Assembly (NCBI GenBank): GCA_938010425.1
Contig: CALLUO010000077.1
Span: forward strand, 1 to 32,500
Direction: 5' to 3'
DNA: 32,500 nt
Source of the DNA: an uncultured Elioraea sp.
GTDB taxonomy: Bacteria; Pseudomonadota; Alphaproteobacteria; Acetobacterales; Acetobacteraceae
The notes under the pieces are model-generated. The model ran no database searches. It saw nothing but the letters and a program-made list of their open reading frames with translations, and had not been told where the DNA came from. The translations under genes were made by a program, and so were the position numbers. Numbering within the stretch: position 1 is the first letter of the stretch; every line of letters starts with the position of its first letter. Of this stretch, positions 15,505 through 24,476 are shown piece after piece.

Positions 15505-15516
15505 AGATGCGCATCT
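15505..15516. promoter_or_regulatory. 12-bp palindrome upstream of otsB
   Basis: AGATGCGCATCT is a perfect palindrome about 33 nt upstream of the otsB start and within the divergent region facing the methyltransferase gene. It could be an operator for either side. A palindrome of this size can occur by chance and I recognise no regulator for it. Confidence 0.25.
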
Positions 15517-15671
15517 CAGGACTGGGCCAGGTTTGTAGGCGATGCAAGCGACTTTCACGGACTTGTTCATTGCTCACGCCATGGCCAAGGCTGCTGCTCG
15601 GTCGCGCGATCGCGGCGGAGCCGCTTCGGAGGTGGGTCGGGCGGCGTGCACCAACGTGCTAAGAGGCACTC

Positions 15672-16403
15672 ATGGCGGAGGACGTCGTCGCGCTTGCCCG
15701 TTTCTATGCCTCGCCGCATGGCAGGGTGGTGATCGCCACGCTGAGGGCGCGGCTGCGCGTGCTCTGGCCCGTTCGTCCGGGCGCGCGCACGCTCGGCCTG
15801 GGCTACGCGCTGCCGTTTTTGCGCATTTGGCGCACCGAGGAGAGAGACTGCACCGTCGCCTGCCTGCCCGCCCAGTTTGGCGCGGCGCGCTGGCCGCGCA
15901 GGCGCCCCTCCCTCGCCTGTCTCGCCAACGAGGACCGGCTGCCCTTCCCCGACCTTTTGTTCGATCGGGTGCTGGTCGTGCACGGGCTTGAGCATGCCGG
16001 GCACGCGCGGCGCATGCTGCGCGAGGTCTGGCGGGTGCTGAAGGATGACGGGCGGCTGATGGTGGTGGTGCCCAATCGCACAGGCTGGTGGGCCTACGCC
16101 GAAGCGACGCCGTTCGGGCATGGCCGCCCCTTCTCCGCCCGCCAACTCTCTACCCTGCTCGCCTCCGCCATGTTCCGCGAGGTGCGGCGGGACGGGGCTC
16201 TGTTCGTGCCGCCTTTCCCCTGGCGGACGCTGCTGCGCGGCGCAGCCGCGTGGGAGAGGGTGGGGCGGCGCATCGGGCCGCGCTTCGCCGGGGTGGCGAT
16301 CATCGAGGCGGAGAAGGATCTCTTCGGCGCAATCCCCGTCCCGGTGGCCGAGGCGGGGTCGGTGCGGCGGCCCCGATCTGTGGTTGCTGCCGACCCGGGG
16401 TGA
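15672..16403 (+). CDS. class I SAM-dependent methyltransferase
   Basis: The 243-residue protein carries a Rossmann-type core: LGLGYALPFLRIW near the N terminus in the motif I position, NEDRLPFPDLLFDRVLVVHGLEH (motif II-like), then REVWRVLKDDGRLMVVVPNRTGWWAY, the usual strand 5 segment of type 11 methyltransferases. The glycine motif is atypical (GLGYALP rather than GxGxG). The substrate is unknown. Genes of this type are, in my recollection, a common divergent neighbour of gloB in alphaproteobacteria. Here the trehalose genes sit between them. It overlaps recX by one base (TGATG). Confidence 0.85.
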   Translation: MAEDVVALARFYASPHGRVVIATLRARLRVLWPVRPGARTLGLGYALPFLRIWRTEERDCTVACLPAQFGAARWPRRRPSLACLANEDRLPFPDLLFDRVLVVHGLEHAGHARRMLREVWRVLKDDGRLMVVVPNRTGWWAYAEATPFGHGRPFSARQLSTLLASAMFREVRRDGALFVPPFPWRTLLRGAAAWERVGRRIGPRFAGVAIIEAEKDLFGAIPVPVAEAGSVRRPRSVVAADPG

Positions 16404-16969
16404 TGCACCGTTCACGCCGCAGCACGGTAGCGCCGACCGAGGCCGCGCTTGAGGAGGCGGCCCTTGCCCACCTCGCGCGCTATGCCACCACCCGGGCGGC
16501 GCTTCTGCGCGTGCTCGACCGTCGTATCGCGCGCTGGGCGGAAGCGACCGGGGCTGAGGAGGCGGACATCGCTTCGGCGCGGGCGGTGGCGCGGCGGGTG
16601 GTGGAACGGCTGGCGGCGAAAGGCGCGGTCAACGACGCTGCCTTCGCCGAGGCGCGCGCGCGACGCCTTGCCCAGTCGGGTCGGTCGGCAGTGGCGATCG
16701 CCGCCCATCTGGCGCAGCGGGGGGCGGGAGAGGAGGCCGGCCCCGCCATCGAAGCCGCGCTTCCCGACGAAGAGGCGGCCATCGCCGCTGCGCTCATTAC
16801 GCTTAGGCGTCGCCGGCTCGGCCCATTCAGCCCCGACCCCACGGCGCACCGCGACAAGGCGCTTGCCGCCCTCGCCCGCGCCGGCTTCTCCCGCCGCATC
16901 GCAGACGCTGCGCTCGCGACGGGATGGGAGGAGGCGGAGGCCCTGATCGCCCGGTTCCGCCGCGGCTGA
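16403..16969 (+). CDS. recX: regulatory protein RecX
   Basis: The 188-residue protein shows RecX's tandem three-helix repeats: ALAHLARYATTRAALLRVLDRR, RRVVERLAAKGAVNDAAFAEAR (the classic L-x-x-x-G-x-x-[ND]-[DE]-x-x-[FY]-A repeat), SAVAIAAHLAQRGAG and ALAALARAGFSRRIADAAL. RecX binds RecA filaments and limits their extension. ATG 16403 overlaps the methyltransferase stop; the frame also runs upstream but inside that gene. It is not next to recA here, which is common in alphaproteobacteria. It is followed by a 164-nt stretch with no convincing gene before the convergent MscS gene. Confidence 0.85.
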   Translation: MHRSRRSTVAPTEAALEEAALAHLARYATTRAALLRVLDRRIARWAEATGAEEADIASARAVARRVVERLAAKGAVNDAAFAEARARRLAQSGRSAVAIAAHLAQRGAGEEAGPAIEAALPDEEAAIAAALITLRRRRLGPFSPDPTAHRDKALAALARAGFSRRIADAALATGWEEAEALIARFRRG

Positions 16970-17133
16970 AAGGCAAGGGCGGGTGAGAGGGGGGGCAGCG
17001 CTGCGGGGGTCGCCTCGCCGCACCGCCGATGGTGGGGCTTATTGCCCTGGCCGCGCGCGACGGGCTTGCCCGCAATCTTCGTCTTCCGCGGTATGACCTT
17101 ACGCTAGTCTGTTGTTGCCGCAGAGAGCGAGAG

Positions 17134-19557
17134 TTAGGCCGCTCCGGCGATAGCGGCAGCCCGCTTCGCCTCCTTCGACACCGGCGATCCATCCTCGCTT
17201 GCCACCAAAACCTTGCGGTGAGGAAAGGGGATCTCGATGCCGGCCTCGTCGAAGGCCTTTTTGTAGCGGCGGTTGAACTCGCGGCTGACGGCCCACTGGC
17301 TGCCCGCATTGGTGCGGAAGCGAGCACGGATCACCACCGCGCTGTCGGCGAAGCGATCGACGCCGAGGATTTCCAGAGGCTCGCGGATCACCGCTGCCCA
17401 GCGCCCCTCGGCGCGCATCTGCTCGGCGGTTTGCTTGAGCACCTCCACCACGCGGTCTGTGTCCTCGTGGTAGGCGACCCCGACATCGAACACGGCGAAG
17501 GCGAAATCCTTCGTCATGTTGGAGACCATGGTGACGGCGCTGAACGGGATGATGTGCACCGTGCCATCCAGGCTGCGCAAGCGAATGGAGCGGATAGACA
17601 GCCCCTCTACCACGCCCGACTGGCCCGCGACAGAGACCACGTCACCAACCGCGAGCGCATCTTCCATCAGCAGGAATACGCCAGTGATCAAGTCCTGCAC
17701 CAGCCGCTGCGAGCCGAAGCCGATGGCAAGCCCGATCACGCCAGCCCCGGCCAGCAGAGGCGCGATGTTGACCCCAATCTCGGACAGGGTGATCAAAGCG
17801 ACGATGACGACGATGACGACGGTAAGCAGCGTGCGCAGCATGGGCAAAAGCGTGCGCACGCGCGCGCTCTGCGCGGCCTGGGCGTCGCGCGCCACCGCAT
17901 CGAGCCGACGCTGAATGGCGGCATTCACGCTCTCCCACACTAGGATCGCGACCAGAACGGTGATGCCGATGGAGGCGAGTGCGCCGAGGAGCCGGTGGCC
18001 AACATGGCCCGGGGCAAACCAAGAGAAGGCGTTAAACCCCCAGGACTGAAGGAGGATGACGGCTGCCGCGGTCCAGATCGCCGCGCCGAACAGCGTCTTC
18101 AGCGCGGGCAGGTAGCGGTTCACTCGCGCCTCGATGCCTGGATGCTTGCCGGCAACCTTGGGGTCGATCGCCATCATCCGCTCCATAGCGCGATTGAGCC
18201 CGAGTTCGGCCAGTTTCGCGCCCGCAACGACCAGGATGGTGGTGATGGTGAAAGCGACGATCCGCCCGTAGCCATCTTCGATCTCAAGCGCGGTCACCAC
18301 CCAGGCAGCGAGCAGGTAGAGCGTGGCGAGAACGTGCCACACATCCGCCACCCGGTTGCGGATCACGGCAAACGCACCACGCGCGTGCTGAGGCGCGCGC
18401 AGCACCTCGCGCACGCCCTCTCGGTTCTGCAGCACGACGACGACGAGCAGCAGCGTGATCAGGAGCCAGAGTGCTTTGAACAGCCCCGCGGCGGTGGCAG
18501 AATCGAGGCCGAAGGTGCGCGCGGTCTCGATCGCGGCGAAGCCTGCCAGGGCGACGATGGTGAGGCGATTGACCCAGATTTGCGCATAGGCCGCGGTCTC
18601 GTCGGACATGGTGGGGATGAGGCGGATCGCGGGCGCATCAGGCGAAAAGATGAAGCGGCCCACAGCGCGGGCGAGGCGGACGACGAGATAGGCATTGGCG
18701 GCAACGAGCAGCACGAACTGCCGCGACGGCCAGCGTTCGAGCACGGGGATGAGGCTATAGGCGACGACGGCGAAGGCGGCGACGGGAAGGAGGTCGAGCA
18801 GCAAGTCGCCCACGGCAAGCGGCAGGCGGCCCCAGTAGGTCTTCGGCGCGTGTGTGAGCAGCCGGCTGCGGATCGGCCGCAGGGCAAGGATGGCCAGCCG
18901 TTCGGCGACGATGCCGGCGGCGAGCAAGAGCGCGATTTGCCACAGCGAGCGCAGAACGCCGCCCCGCATCGCTGGGTCGGTGGCGACGCGTGCGAGCCAG
19001 TCCAACGCACGCGGCGCGTCGGCGAGCGTGCGCAGCACGCCAACGCTGGTGGCGCCGAATGCTTCTGCTCTTGTGGTCAGCTCCCGCAGCAGCAGCGCGC
19101 CAAGACTATCAGGAGCAAGCGGTAGGGTGGGTTCGGCTGAAGCGGGCGCTGAGGGTGGCGGTTGGGCCGAGGCAGCGGGGGCGGGCTCGGGCGAAGGCGT
19201 TTGGGCTGACGGCGAAGGGGCGAGGGCAGTGATCGGGTCTCTATCGACCCCTGCTGCGGCCGGCGGCGCAAGACGCGCCAGCGACTCAAGCACAGCGAGC
19301 AGGTCCGCGCGTTTGCTTTCGTCGCGCAACAGTTCGGCCAGCCGGGCCGCCTCTGCTGCGCCAAGGGCGGGCATACGCGGTGCGCTGGCTGCGGAGGCGG
19401 GTGGTGCGGCGGGCATCGGGCGTGCCCGCTCCAGACGCTCGGCCGAATCGGCAGGCTCGACAGAGATTGCCGCCGGCCCCAGGCCGCTCTGCGCCTGCGC
19501 AAGGTTGGTGCCGAGAAGGGTGAGAAGCCAGGCCAGGACGGCGAGAGATCGCAGCAA
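17134..19557 (-). CDS. large MscS-family mechanosensitive channel
   Basis: The 807-residue protein has a signal peptide (residues 1-23), a Pro/Ala-rich periplasmic N-terminal region with a coiled-coil-like stretch, then many membrane segments from about residue 200 to 590. The MscS pore and beta domain follow: IGVNIAPLLAGAGVIGLAIG, FGSQRLVQDLITGVFLLMED, AVGDVVSVAGQSGVVEGL and IRSIRLRSLDGTVHIIPFS. The soluble C-terminal part ends near VSREFNRRYKKAFDEAGIEI and IPFPHRKVLV. Size and layout resemble E. coli YbiO/YjeP-type large channels, which release solutes on hypo-osmotic shock. Gene is monocistronic, convergent with recX and divergent from the two-helix protein gene. Confidence 0.93.
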   Translation of the reverse strand: MLRSLAVLAWLLTLLGTNLAQAQSGLGPAAISVEPADSAERLERARPMPAAPPASAASAPRMPALGAAEAARLAELLRDESKRADLLAVLESLARLAPPAAAGVDRDPITALAPSPSAQTPSPEPAPAASAQPPPSAPASAEPTLPLAPDSLGALLLRELTTRAEAFGATSVGVLRTLADAPRALDWLARVATDPAMRGGVLRSLWQIALLLAAGIVAERLAILALRPIRSRLLTHAPKTYWGRLPLAVGDLLLDLLPVAAFAVVAYSLIPVLERWPSRQFVLLVAANAYLVVRLARAVGRFIFSPDAPAIRLIPTMSDETAAYAQIWVNRLTIVALAGFAAIETARTFGLDSATAAGLFKALWLLITLLLVVVVLQNREGVREVLRAPQHARGAFAVIRNRVADVWHVLATLYLLAAWVVTALEIEDGYGRIVAFTITTILVVAGAKLAELGLNRAMERMMAIDPKVAGKHPGIEARVNRYLPALKTLFGAAIWTAAAVILLQSWGFNAFSWFAPGHVGHRLLGALASIGITVLVAILVWESVNAAIQRRLDAVARDAQAAQSARVRTLLPMLRTLLTVVIVVIVALITLSEIGVNIAPLLAGAGVIGLAIGFGSQRLVQDLITGVFLLMEDALAVGDVVSVAGQSGVVEGLSIRSIRLRSLDGTVHIIPFSAVTMVSNMTKDFAFAVFDVGVAYHEDTDRVVEVLKQTAEQMRAEGRWAAVIREPLEILGVDRFADSAVVIRARFRTNAGSQWAVSREFNRRYKKAFDEAGIEIPFPHRKVLVASEDGSPVSKEAKRAAAIAGAA

Positions 19558-19701
19558 CAGCGTTCAGCTCCGTGTGATGGAAGGGCCCCTGTTCGGTGCG
19601 AGCGACGGAATGCGGCCCGGCCGGGCAAGTCAAGCGCTGCGGCAGGCCCGCGTTGCGGCCATGCGATAGGCGCTGGCCGCTTAGCATGGCATGAAGGGCG
19701 G

Positions 19702-19893
19702 ATGAAAACCGTCCTCACCGTTCTGATCGCGCTCGCCATGCTCGCCACCCTAGGGGTTCTCGTGGCCGGCGTGATTGGGGTCGCGCGGCAGACTAACCCT
19801 CAGCGCAGCAACGTGTTGATGCGCTGGCGGGTGCTTTTGCAGTTTGCTGCGCTCGCGCTGTTCGCGGTGCTTCTCCTTCTGCTGAAGGGTTGA
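19702..19893 (+). CDS. small two-helix membrane protein (HIG1-type / twin transmembrane protein)
   Basis: The 63-residue protein has two hydrophobic helices (about residues 3-26 and 43-61) joined by a loop, [19 protein letters not shown]. The RSNxLMRWRV segment is the hallmark of HIG1-domain proteins; bacterial forms are commonly called twin transmembrane proteins. HIG1 relatives associate with cytochrome oxidase in mitochondria; bacterial function is not settled. It precedes etfB on the same strand with a 109-nt gap. In related genomes I recall a cobalamin adenosyltransferase gene between this protein and etfB; it is absent here. Confidence 0.87.
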   Translation: MKTVLTVLIALAMLATLGVLVAGVIGVARQTNPQRSNVLMRWRVLLQFAALALFAVLLLLLKG

Positions 19894-19936
19894 AGGGGCC
19901 CGCCTTGCTTCCCGCTCTGCCCCCTCCTATCGTCCG

Positions 19937-19950
19937 CGCGCCCGGGCGCG
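19937..19950. promoter_or_regulatory. 14-bp GC palindrome upstream of etfB
   Basis: CGCGCCCGGGCGCG is a perfect palindrome in the 109-nt gap before etfB, about 53 nt before its start. It could be an operator or form a hairpin that ends the preceding transcript, although no T-run follows. With this GC content, chance is a real possibility. Confidence 0.25.
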
Positions 19951-20002
19951 GGCTTTCGGCATGCCTCTCGCCCCGATCAGACCCTTTGCCTTCAGGAGGC
20001 GC

Positions 20003-20752
20003 ATGAAGCTCCTCGTCCCCGTCAAGCGCGTTGTCGACTACAACGTAAAGGTCCGCGTGAAAGCGGATGGCAGTGGCGTCGACATCGCCAATGTGAAGAT
20101 GTCAATGAACCCTTTCGACGAAATCGCGGTCGAGGAGGCGGTGCGGCTGAAGGAGCGTGGGGTGGCGCGCGAGATCGTCGCTGTCTCTGCCGGCCCTGCC
20201 GCCTGCCAGGAGACGCTCCGCACCGCCCTTGCCATGGGCGCCGATCGCGGCATCCTGATTGAAACAGACATCACGCTCGAGCCGCTTGCGGTGGCGAAGC
20301 TTTTGAAGGCGGTGGTGGAGCGCGAGCGCCCCGATCTCGTCATTCTCGGCAAGCTCGCGATCGATGACGAGATGAACGCGACGGGGCAGATGCTCGCTGC
20401 GCTTTTGGATTGGCCGCAGGGCGCCTTCGCGAGCAAAGTCGAGGTCGGCGACGGCAAGCTCCTCGTCACGCGCGAAATCGATGGCGGGACGGAAACGTTG
20501 GAACTCGCGCTTCCGGCCATCGTCACCGCCGACCTCAGGCTGAACGAGCCGCGCTACGCGTCTCTGCCCAACATTATGAAGGCGCGCAAGAAGCCGGTCG
20601 AGACCCTCACCCCTGCGGCTTTGGGCGTGGACGTGACACCGCGCCTGACGCTGTTGAAAGTGGCGGAACCCCCAATGCGCAAGGCGGGCGTGAAGGTGGC
20701 GTCGGTGGCGGAGCTGGTCGCGAGGCTCCGGACCGAAGCAAAGGTCATCTGA
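20003..20752 (+). CDS. etfB: electron transfer flavoprotein beta subunit
   Basis: The 249-residue protein starts [18 protein letters not shown] and has the EtfB adenosine nucleotide-binding fold: [33 protein letters not shown], and the signature [20 protein letters not shown], followed by IMKARKKP, the acyl-CoA dehydrogenase recognition loop region. The heterodimer with EtfA accepts electrons from acyl-CoA dehydrogenases and passes them to ETF-ubiquinone oxidoreductase. AGGAGG sits 6 nt upstream of ATG 20003. etfA follows 36 nt later. Confidence 0.97.
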   Translation: MKLLVPVKRVVDYNVKVRVKADGSGVDIANVKMSMNPFDEIAVEEAVRLKERGVAREIVAVSAGPAACQETLRTALAMGADRGILIETDITLEPLAVAKLLKAVVERERPDLVILGKLAIDDEMNATGQMLAALLDWPQGAFASKVEVGDGKLLVTREIDGGTETLELALPAIVTADLRLNEPRYASLPNIMKARKKPVETLTPAALGVDVTPRLTLLKVAEPPMRKAGVKVASVAELVARLRTEAKVI

Positions 20753-20788
20753 CGGCTGGAGCTGAACGAACGGGCGGAAGACAGATCG

Positions 20789-21733
20789 ATGCGCAGTCTT
20801 GTCCTGATCGATCACGACAGCGGACAGATCCGCAAGCCCTCGCGCAGCGCCGTTGCGGCCGCGCAACGCCTTGGCGGCGAGGTGGACCTCCTGGTCGCGG
20901 GTGAGGGTGTGGCACCCGTGGCTGAGGCCGCAGCGAAGTTGCCGGGCATCGCCAAAGTGCTGGTCGCCGACTCGCCTACTCTTGCCGGCCTGCTTGCCGA
21001 GCAGCTGGCGGCGCTTCTGCGCGCACTTGCGTCTACCTATACGCACCTGCTTGCTCCTGCCACCCAGCTTGGCAAGAACGTGATGCCGCGCCTTGCCGCC
21101 CTGCTCGACGTGCAGCTGATTGGCGAGGTTGCGGACATCATCGATGGGGACACCTTCGTCCGTCCGATCTACTCAGGAGCGGCGCTTGCCACGGTGCGCA
21201 GCGCTGATGCGCGCAAGGTGCTGACTGTGCGGACGGCCTCTTTCGACCCCGTGGCAGAGGAGGGCGGGGCGGCGGTCGTGGAGCGCGTCGCAGTCGAAAT
21301 TCCGCCACCCGAGCGGGTGCGCTTCGTGGGGCGCGAGATTGCCCGCAGCGAACGGCCAGAGCTCACCGCTGCGCGTGTGGTTGTGGCTGGCGGGCGCGGG
21401 CTTGGGGCGGCGGAGAATTTCCGCCTGATCGATGCGGTGGCGGATCGTCTCGGCGCTGCCGTTGGCGCAACACGCGCCGCCGTCGATGCGGGCTATGTGC
21501 CGAACGACTGCCAAATCGGCCAGACGGGCAAGATTGTGGCGCCCGAACTCTACATCGCGGTCGGCATCTCGGGCGCGATCCAGCACCTTGCGGGGATGAA
21601 GGACAGCAAAGTTATCGTCGCCATCAACAAGGACGAGGAGGCGCCAATTTTCCAGGTTGCCGATTACGGCCTTGTCGCCGATTTGTTCCAGGCTCTGCCC
21701 GAACTCGCCGCCGAACTCGACAAGACGGCCTAA
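20789..21733 (+). CDS. etfA: electron transfer flavoprotein alpha subunit
   Basis: The 314-residue protein carries the N-terminal Rossmann-like domain ([20 protein letters not shown]) and the C-terminal FAD domain with [35 protein letters not shown] and [20 protein letters not shown], ending in [19 protein letters not shown]. These residues bind FAD and are diagnostic for EtfA. It pairs with the upstream EtfB. The 3-hydroxybutyryl-CoA dehydrogenase gene starts 22 nt after its stop, so the three genes form an operon linked to fatty-acid or hydroxybutyrate oxidation. Confidence 0.97.
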   Translation: MRSLVLIDHDSGQIRKPSRSAVAAAQRLGGEVDLLVAGEGVAPVAEAAAKLPGIAKVLVADSPTLAGLLAEQLAALLRALASTYTHLLAPATQLGKNVMPRLAALLDVQLIGEVADIIDGDTFVRPIYSGAALATVRSADARKVLTVRTASFDPVAEEGGAAVVERVAVEIPPPERVRFVGREIARSERPELTAARVVVAGGRGLGAAENFRLIDAVADRLGAAVGATRAAVDAGYVPNDCQIGQTGKIVAPELYIAVGISGAIQHLAGMKDSKVIVAINKDEEAPIFQVADYGLVADLFQALPELAAELDKTA

Positions 21734-21755
21734 ACCGGGCCCAAGGAGAGGAAGG

Positions 21756-22667
21756 ATGGATGCGAGCGAGGCCCCTGCCGACCTGGATGTACCCGACATC
21801 GCGGAGGTTGGCGTGATCGGCGCGGGCCAGATGGGTAGTGGCATTGCGCATGTCTGCGCGCTCGCGGGCTACCGCGTGAAGCTGCTCGACATCTCGGCCG
21901 AGGCGCTTGAGAAAGCGCTTGCCACGATTGGGCGGAACATGGACCGCCAGGTGGCAAAGAACCAGCTGACGGCGGAGGCCAAGGCCGAAGCCCTGGCACT
22001 GATTGCGACGGGGACAGACTACGCGATTTTCGCGGACTGCGATTTCGTCATCGAGGCGGTGACCGAGCGCGAGGAAATCAAGCGCAAGGTCTTCGCCTCG
22101 CTTTGCCCGGTGCTGAAACCCACCGCGCTGGTGGCGACCAACACCTCATCGATCAGCATCACCCGCCTCGCCGCCGCCACCGACAGGCCGGCGAAGTTCA
22201 TCGGCGTGCATTTTATGAACCCGGTGCCAGTGATGAAGCTGATCGAGATCATCCGCGGCATCGCGACCGACGAGGCGACCTTCCGCGCCGCGCTTCGGCT
22301 TGCCGAACGGCTTGGCAAGACCGTGGCGGTGGCGGAGGATTTTCCTGGCTTTATTGTCAATCGCATCCTCGTGCCGATGATCAACGAGGCCATCTACGCT
22401 CTACACGAGGGGGTGGGCGATGTGCGCTCGATCGATACTGCGATGAAGCTCGGCGCCAACCACCCGATGGGGCCACTGGAGCTTGCCGACTTTATCGGGC
22501 TCGACACCTGTCTTGCCATCATGCAGGTGCTGCACGAGGGGTTGGCGGATACGAAGTACCGGCCTTGCCCTTTGCTCGTGAAATATGTCGAAGCGGGCTG
22601 GCTCGGGCGAAAGAGCGGCAAGGGATTCTACGACTACGCGAGCGAGCCACCGAAGCCCACGCGCTGA
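21756..22667 (+). CDS. hbd: 3-hydroxybutyryl-CoA dehydrogenase
   Basis: The 303-residue protein has the NAD-binding motif GVIGAGQMGSGIAH near residue 19, an acidic residue after strand 2 (VKLLDIS) consistent with NAD preference, the active-site region FIGVHFMNPVPVMKLIEII, and the C-terminal dimerisation domain with FIVNRILVPMINEAIYAL, NHPMGPLELADFIGLD and GRKSGKGFYDY. It oxidises (S)-3-hydroxybutyryl-CoA to acetoacetyl-CoA, and so is the (S) counterpart to PhaB's (R) product. GGAGAGGAAGG precedes ATG 21756. It is the third gene of the etfBA block. Confidence 0.95.
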   Translation: MDASEAPADLDVPDIAEVGVIGAGQMGSGIAHVCALAGYRVKLLDISAEALEKALATIGRNMDRQVAKNQLTAEAKAEALALIATGTDYAIFADCDFVIEAVTEREEIKRKVFASLCPVLKPTALVATNTSSISITRLAAATDRPAKFIGVHFMNPVPVMKLIEIIRGIATDEATFRAALRLAERLGKTVAVAEDFPGFIVNRILVPMINEAIYALHEGVGDVRSIDTAMKLGANHPMGPLELADFIGLDTCLAIMQVLHEGLADTKYRPCPLLVKYVEAGWLGRKSGKGFYDYASEPPKPTR

Positions 22668-22761
22668 CCGCCGCCTGCGACGGTTGTTGCGCTGGGGTGA
22701 GTCCGGTTCCATCATTCAGCGCTGAGCTGCGACGCAAGCGCGCCGCGGAGGGGAGAGAGTG

Positions 22762-23940
22762 ATGCGGATTCCGAACAGGCTCGCTGCGCTGCTGCCGGAG
22801 TTCACCGCGATCCGCCGCGATCTGCACGCCTATCCCGAACTCGGCTTTGAGGAAGTGCGCACTGCCGATCTCGTGGCGGCGAAACTGGCGGAATGGGGCA
22901 TCGCCGTACACCGCGGGCTTGCCCGCACCGGCGTGGTGGGCACGTTGAAGGTCGGCTCCTCGCCGCGCGCGATCGGCATTCGCGCCGACATGGACGCACT
23001 ACCGATGGAGGAGGCGAATGACTTCGCGCACCGGTCGCGCCACCCGGGCCGCATGCATGCCTGCGGCCACGATGGGCATACCACCATTTTGCTTGCTGCC
23101 GCGCGCTATCTCGCCGAGACGCGCAACTTCGACGGCACGGTGCACTTCATCTTCCAGCCTGCCGAGGAGGGTGGTGGCGGGGGCCGTATGATGGTCGAGG
23201 AGGGCCTGTTCCGCCTCTTTCCTTGCGATGCTGTGTATGGCCTGCACAACGACACCGAACTCCCCTTAGGCGAGATCGCGATGATGGAAGGCCCTGTCTC
23301 GGCCGCCTCAGATCGCGTCACCATCACGCTCGCCGGCCGCGGTGGGCATGCAGCGCGGCCGCACCTGACGATTGACCCCGTGGTGGTGGGCGCGCATCTC
23401 GTGCTGGCGTTACAGAGCATCATCTCGCGCGGGATCGACCCCGCCCAGCCTGCGGTGCTCTCCATCTGCCAGTTCCACGCGGGTTCTGCCGGCAACGTGA
23501 TCCCCGACGCCGCGATCCTGCACGGAACGGTGCGTACGCGAGACGAGAGCGTGCGGGACCTGATCGAATGTCGCATCCGTGAACTCGCTGAAAGCGTGGC
23601 GGCGGGCTTCGGTGCGACCGCGCAGGTCGACTACCAGCGCGGCTATCCAGCGGTGGTGAATGCGCCGGCACCGACGGAAGCGGCGGCGCGCGCCGCGTCA
23701 CGCGTGGTGGGCGAGGAGAACGTGCACCGCAGCGTTCCTGTGCGCATGGGCGGCGAGGATTTCTCCTACATGGCGAACGTGGTGCCGGGCTGCTTCGTGC
23801 GGCTTGGCCAGCGTGGCCCTGATGGCACAGGGTCGACCCCGGCGCACCATCCGCGCTACGACTTCAACGATGAGGCCATTGCGGTGGGGGCGGCGTTTTG
23901 GGCTGCGCTGGTTGAACAGGAATTGCCGCGCGGCAGCTAA
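22762..23940 (+). CDS. M20-family amidohydrolase (hippuricase/IAA-amino-acid hydrolase type)
   Basis: The 392-residue protein has the M20D layout: RRDLHAYPELGFEE, IRADMDALPM, and the metal-binding CGHDGHTT (Cys101, His103) with PAEEGGGGGRMM, then the dimerisation domain (GRGGHAARPHLTIDP) and the C-terminal VRMGGEDFSYM. Cys in place of the usual bridging residue is normal for this subfamily. Members hydrolyse N-acyl amino acids such as hippurate. The substrate is not evident. A GTG lies directly before ATG 22762 and could add one residue; GGGAGAGAG is close upstream. It lies 94 nt after hbd and may be in the same transcript. Confidence 0.94.
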   Translation: MRIPNRLAALLPEFTAIRRDLHAYPELGFEEVRTADLVAAKLAEWGIAVHRGLARTGVVGTLKVGSSPRAIGIRADMDALPMEEANDFAHRSRHPGRMHACGHDGHTTILLAAARYLAETRNFDGTVHFIFQPAEEGGGGGRMMVEEGLFRLFPCDAVYGLHNDTELPLGEIAMMEGPVSAASDRVTITLAGRGGHAARPHLTIDPVVVGAHLVLALQSIISRGIDPAQPAVLSICQFHAGSAGNVIPDAAILHGTVRTRDESVRDLIECRIRELAESVAAGFGATAQVDYQRGYPAVVNAPAPTEAAARAASRVVGEENVHRSVPVRMGGEDFSYMANVVPGCFVRLGQRGPDGTGSTPAHHPRYDFNDEAIAVGAAFWAALVEQELPRGS

Positions 23941-23973
23941 ACGTTCCGCCGCGGTCGCGTCTCCCGCGGTCGC

Positions 23974-24340
23974 TTACCTTTTTCCGGCGAACACAGCCTT
24001 GCGGCCGTCATCGACCTTCGCCCTCTCTTCGGGCGGCAGCCTCAGGTAGGCGAGGTCGCGATCGTGCCTGGTGACAATGAGCGCGGCAGAGACGACCAAG
24101 CGCGAAAACCATTTTTGGTCGGCCGGCACCACGTACCAAAGCGCATGCGGGGCGGCGGTGGCGCGGATCGCCTCCTCGTCAGCCTTTTTGTCGTCGTCCC
24201 ACTGTGCGCGTTCGGCGATGTCGGACGAGGAGAACGTCCGGTGCTACTTAGGTTCGTCAATCCGGGCCGAGACACGCTTGCGCCGTTCGGCGTCGCTTTC
24301 CCTTGTCTCGGCGCAGCGTTTCGCCATGCCGTCTTCGGAA
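23974..24340 (-). pseudogene. PPK2 (polyphosphate kinase 2) C-terminal remnant
   Basis: On the minus strand a frame ends at TAA 23976-23974 and reads, from N to C, AERRKRVSARIDEPK, TAG (24246-24244), HRTFSSSDIAERAQWDDD, APHALWYVVPADQKWFSRLV and AYLRLPPEERAKVDDGRKAV. This is the C-terminal third of PPK2, the nucleotide kinase that uses polyphosphate; IDEPxKxWKFSxxDIAERxxWDD and APWYVVPADxKWF are family landmarks. The amber codon falls inside IDEPxKHW. The N-terminal Walker A and lid parts are missing; a possible trace (FKRLPHLFAAAQSFAKNMVG) lies in 24380-24460 but is weak. Apart from this remnant, 23941-24476 holds no gene I can support. Confidence 0.75.
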
Positions 24341-24476
24341 GCCTGTCGCGACGACGCTCCGGCCTTTGTCATCGGTCGGCAACGGAGGGCAGATCCCCGA
24401 CCATGTTCTTGGCGAACGATTGCGCCGCCGCAAAAAGGTGTGGCAGCCTCTTGAAGCTGGTTTGCGAGGAAACCTT

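Noticed and set aside
16970-17133. Gap between convergent recX and MscS, checked for RNA genes or terminators
   Set aside because: G-runs and short repeats only; no stable hairpin with T-run or tRNA-like fold was seen.
17029-17943. Long plus-strand open frame opposite MscS, starting MVGLIALAARDGLARN, with faint resemblance to the start of dihydrofolate reductase
   Set aside because: The frame lies mostly antisense to the clear MscS gene and is His/Asp/Arg-rich as expected for the reverse of membrane codons. The DHFR-like start has no WRLP motif. Not called.
17995-19125. Second antisense frame opposite MscS
   Set aside because: Composition typical of antisense to membrane helices (Asp/Glu/Gly/Gln-rich); no signal or domain.
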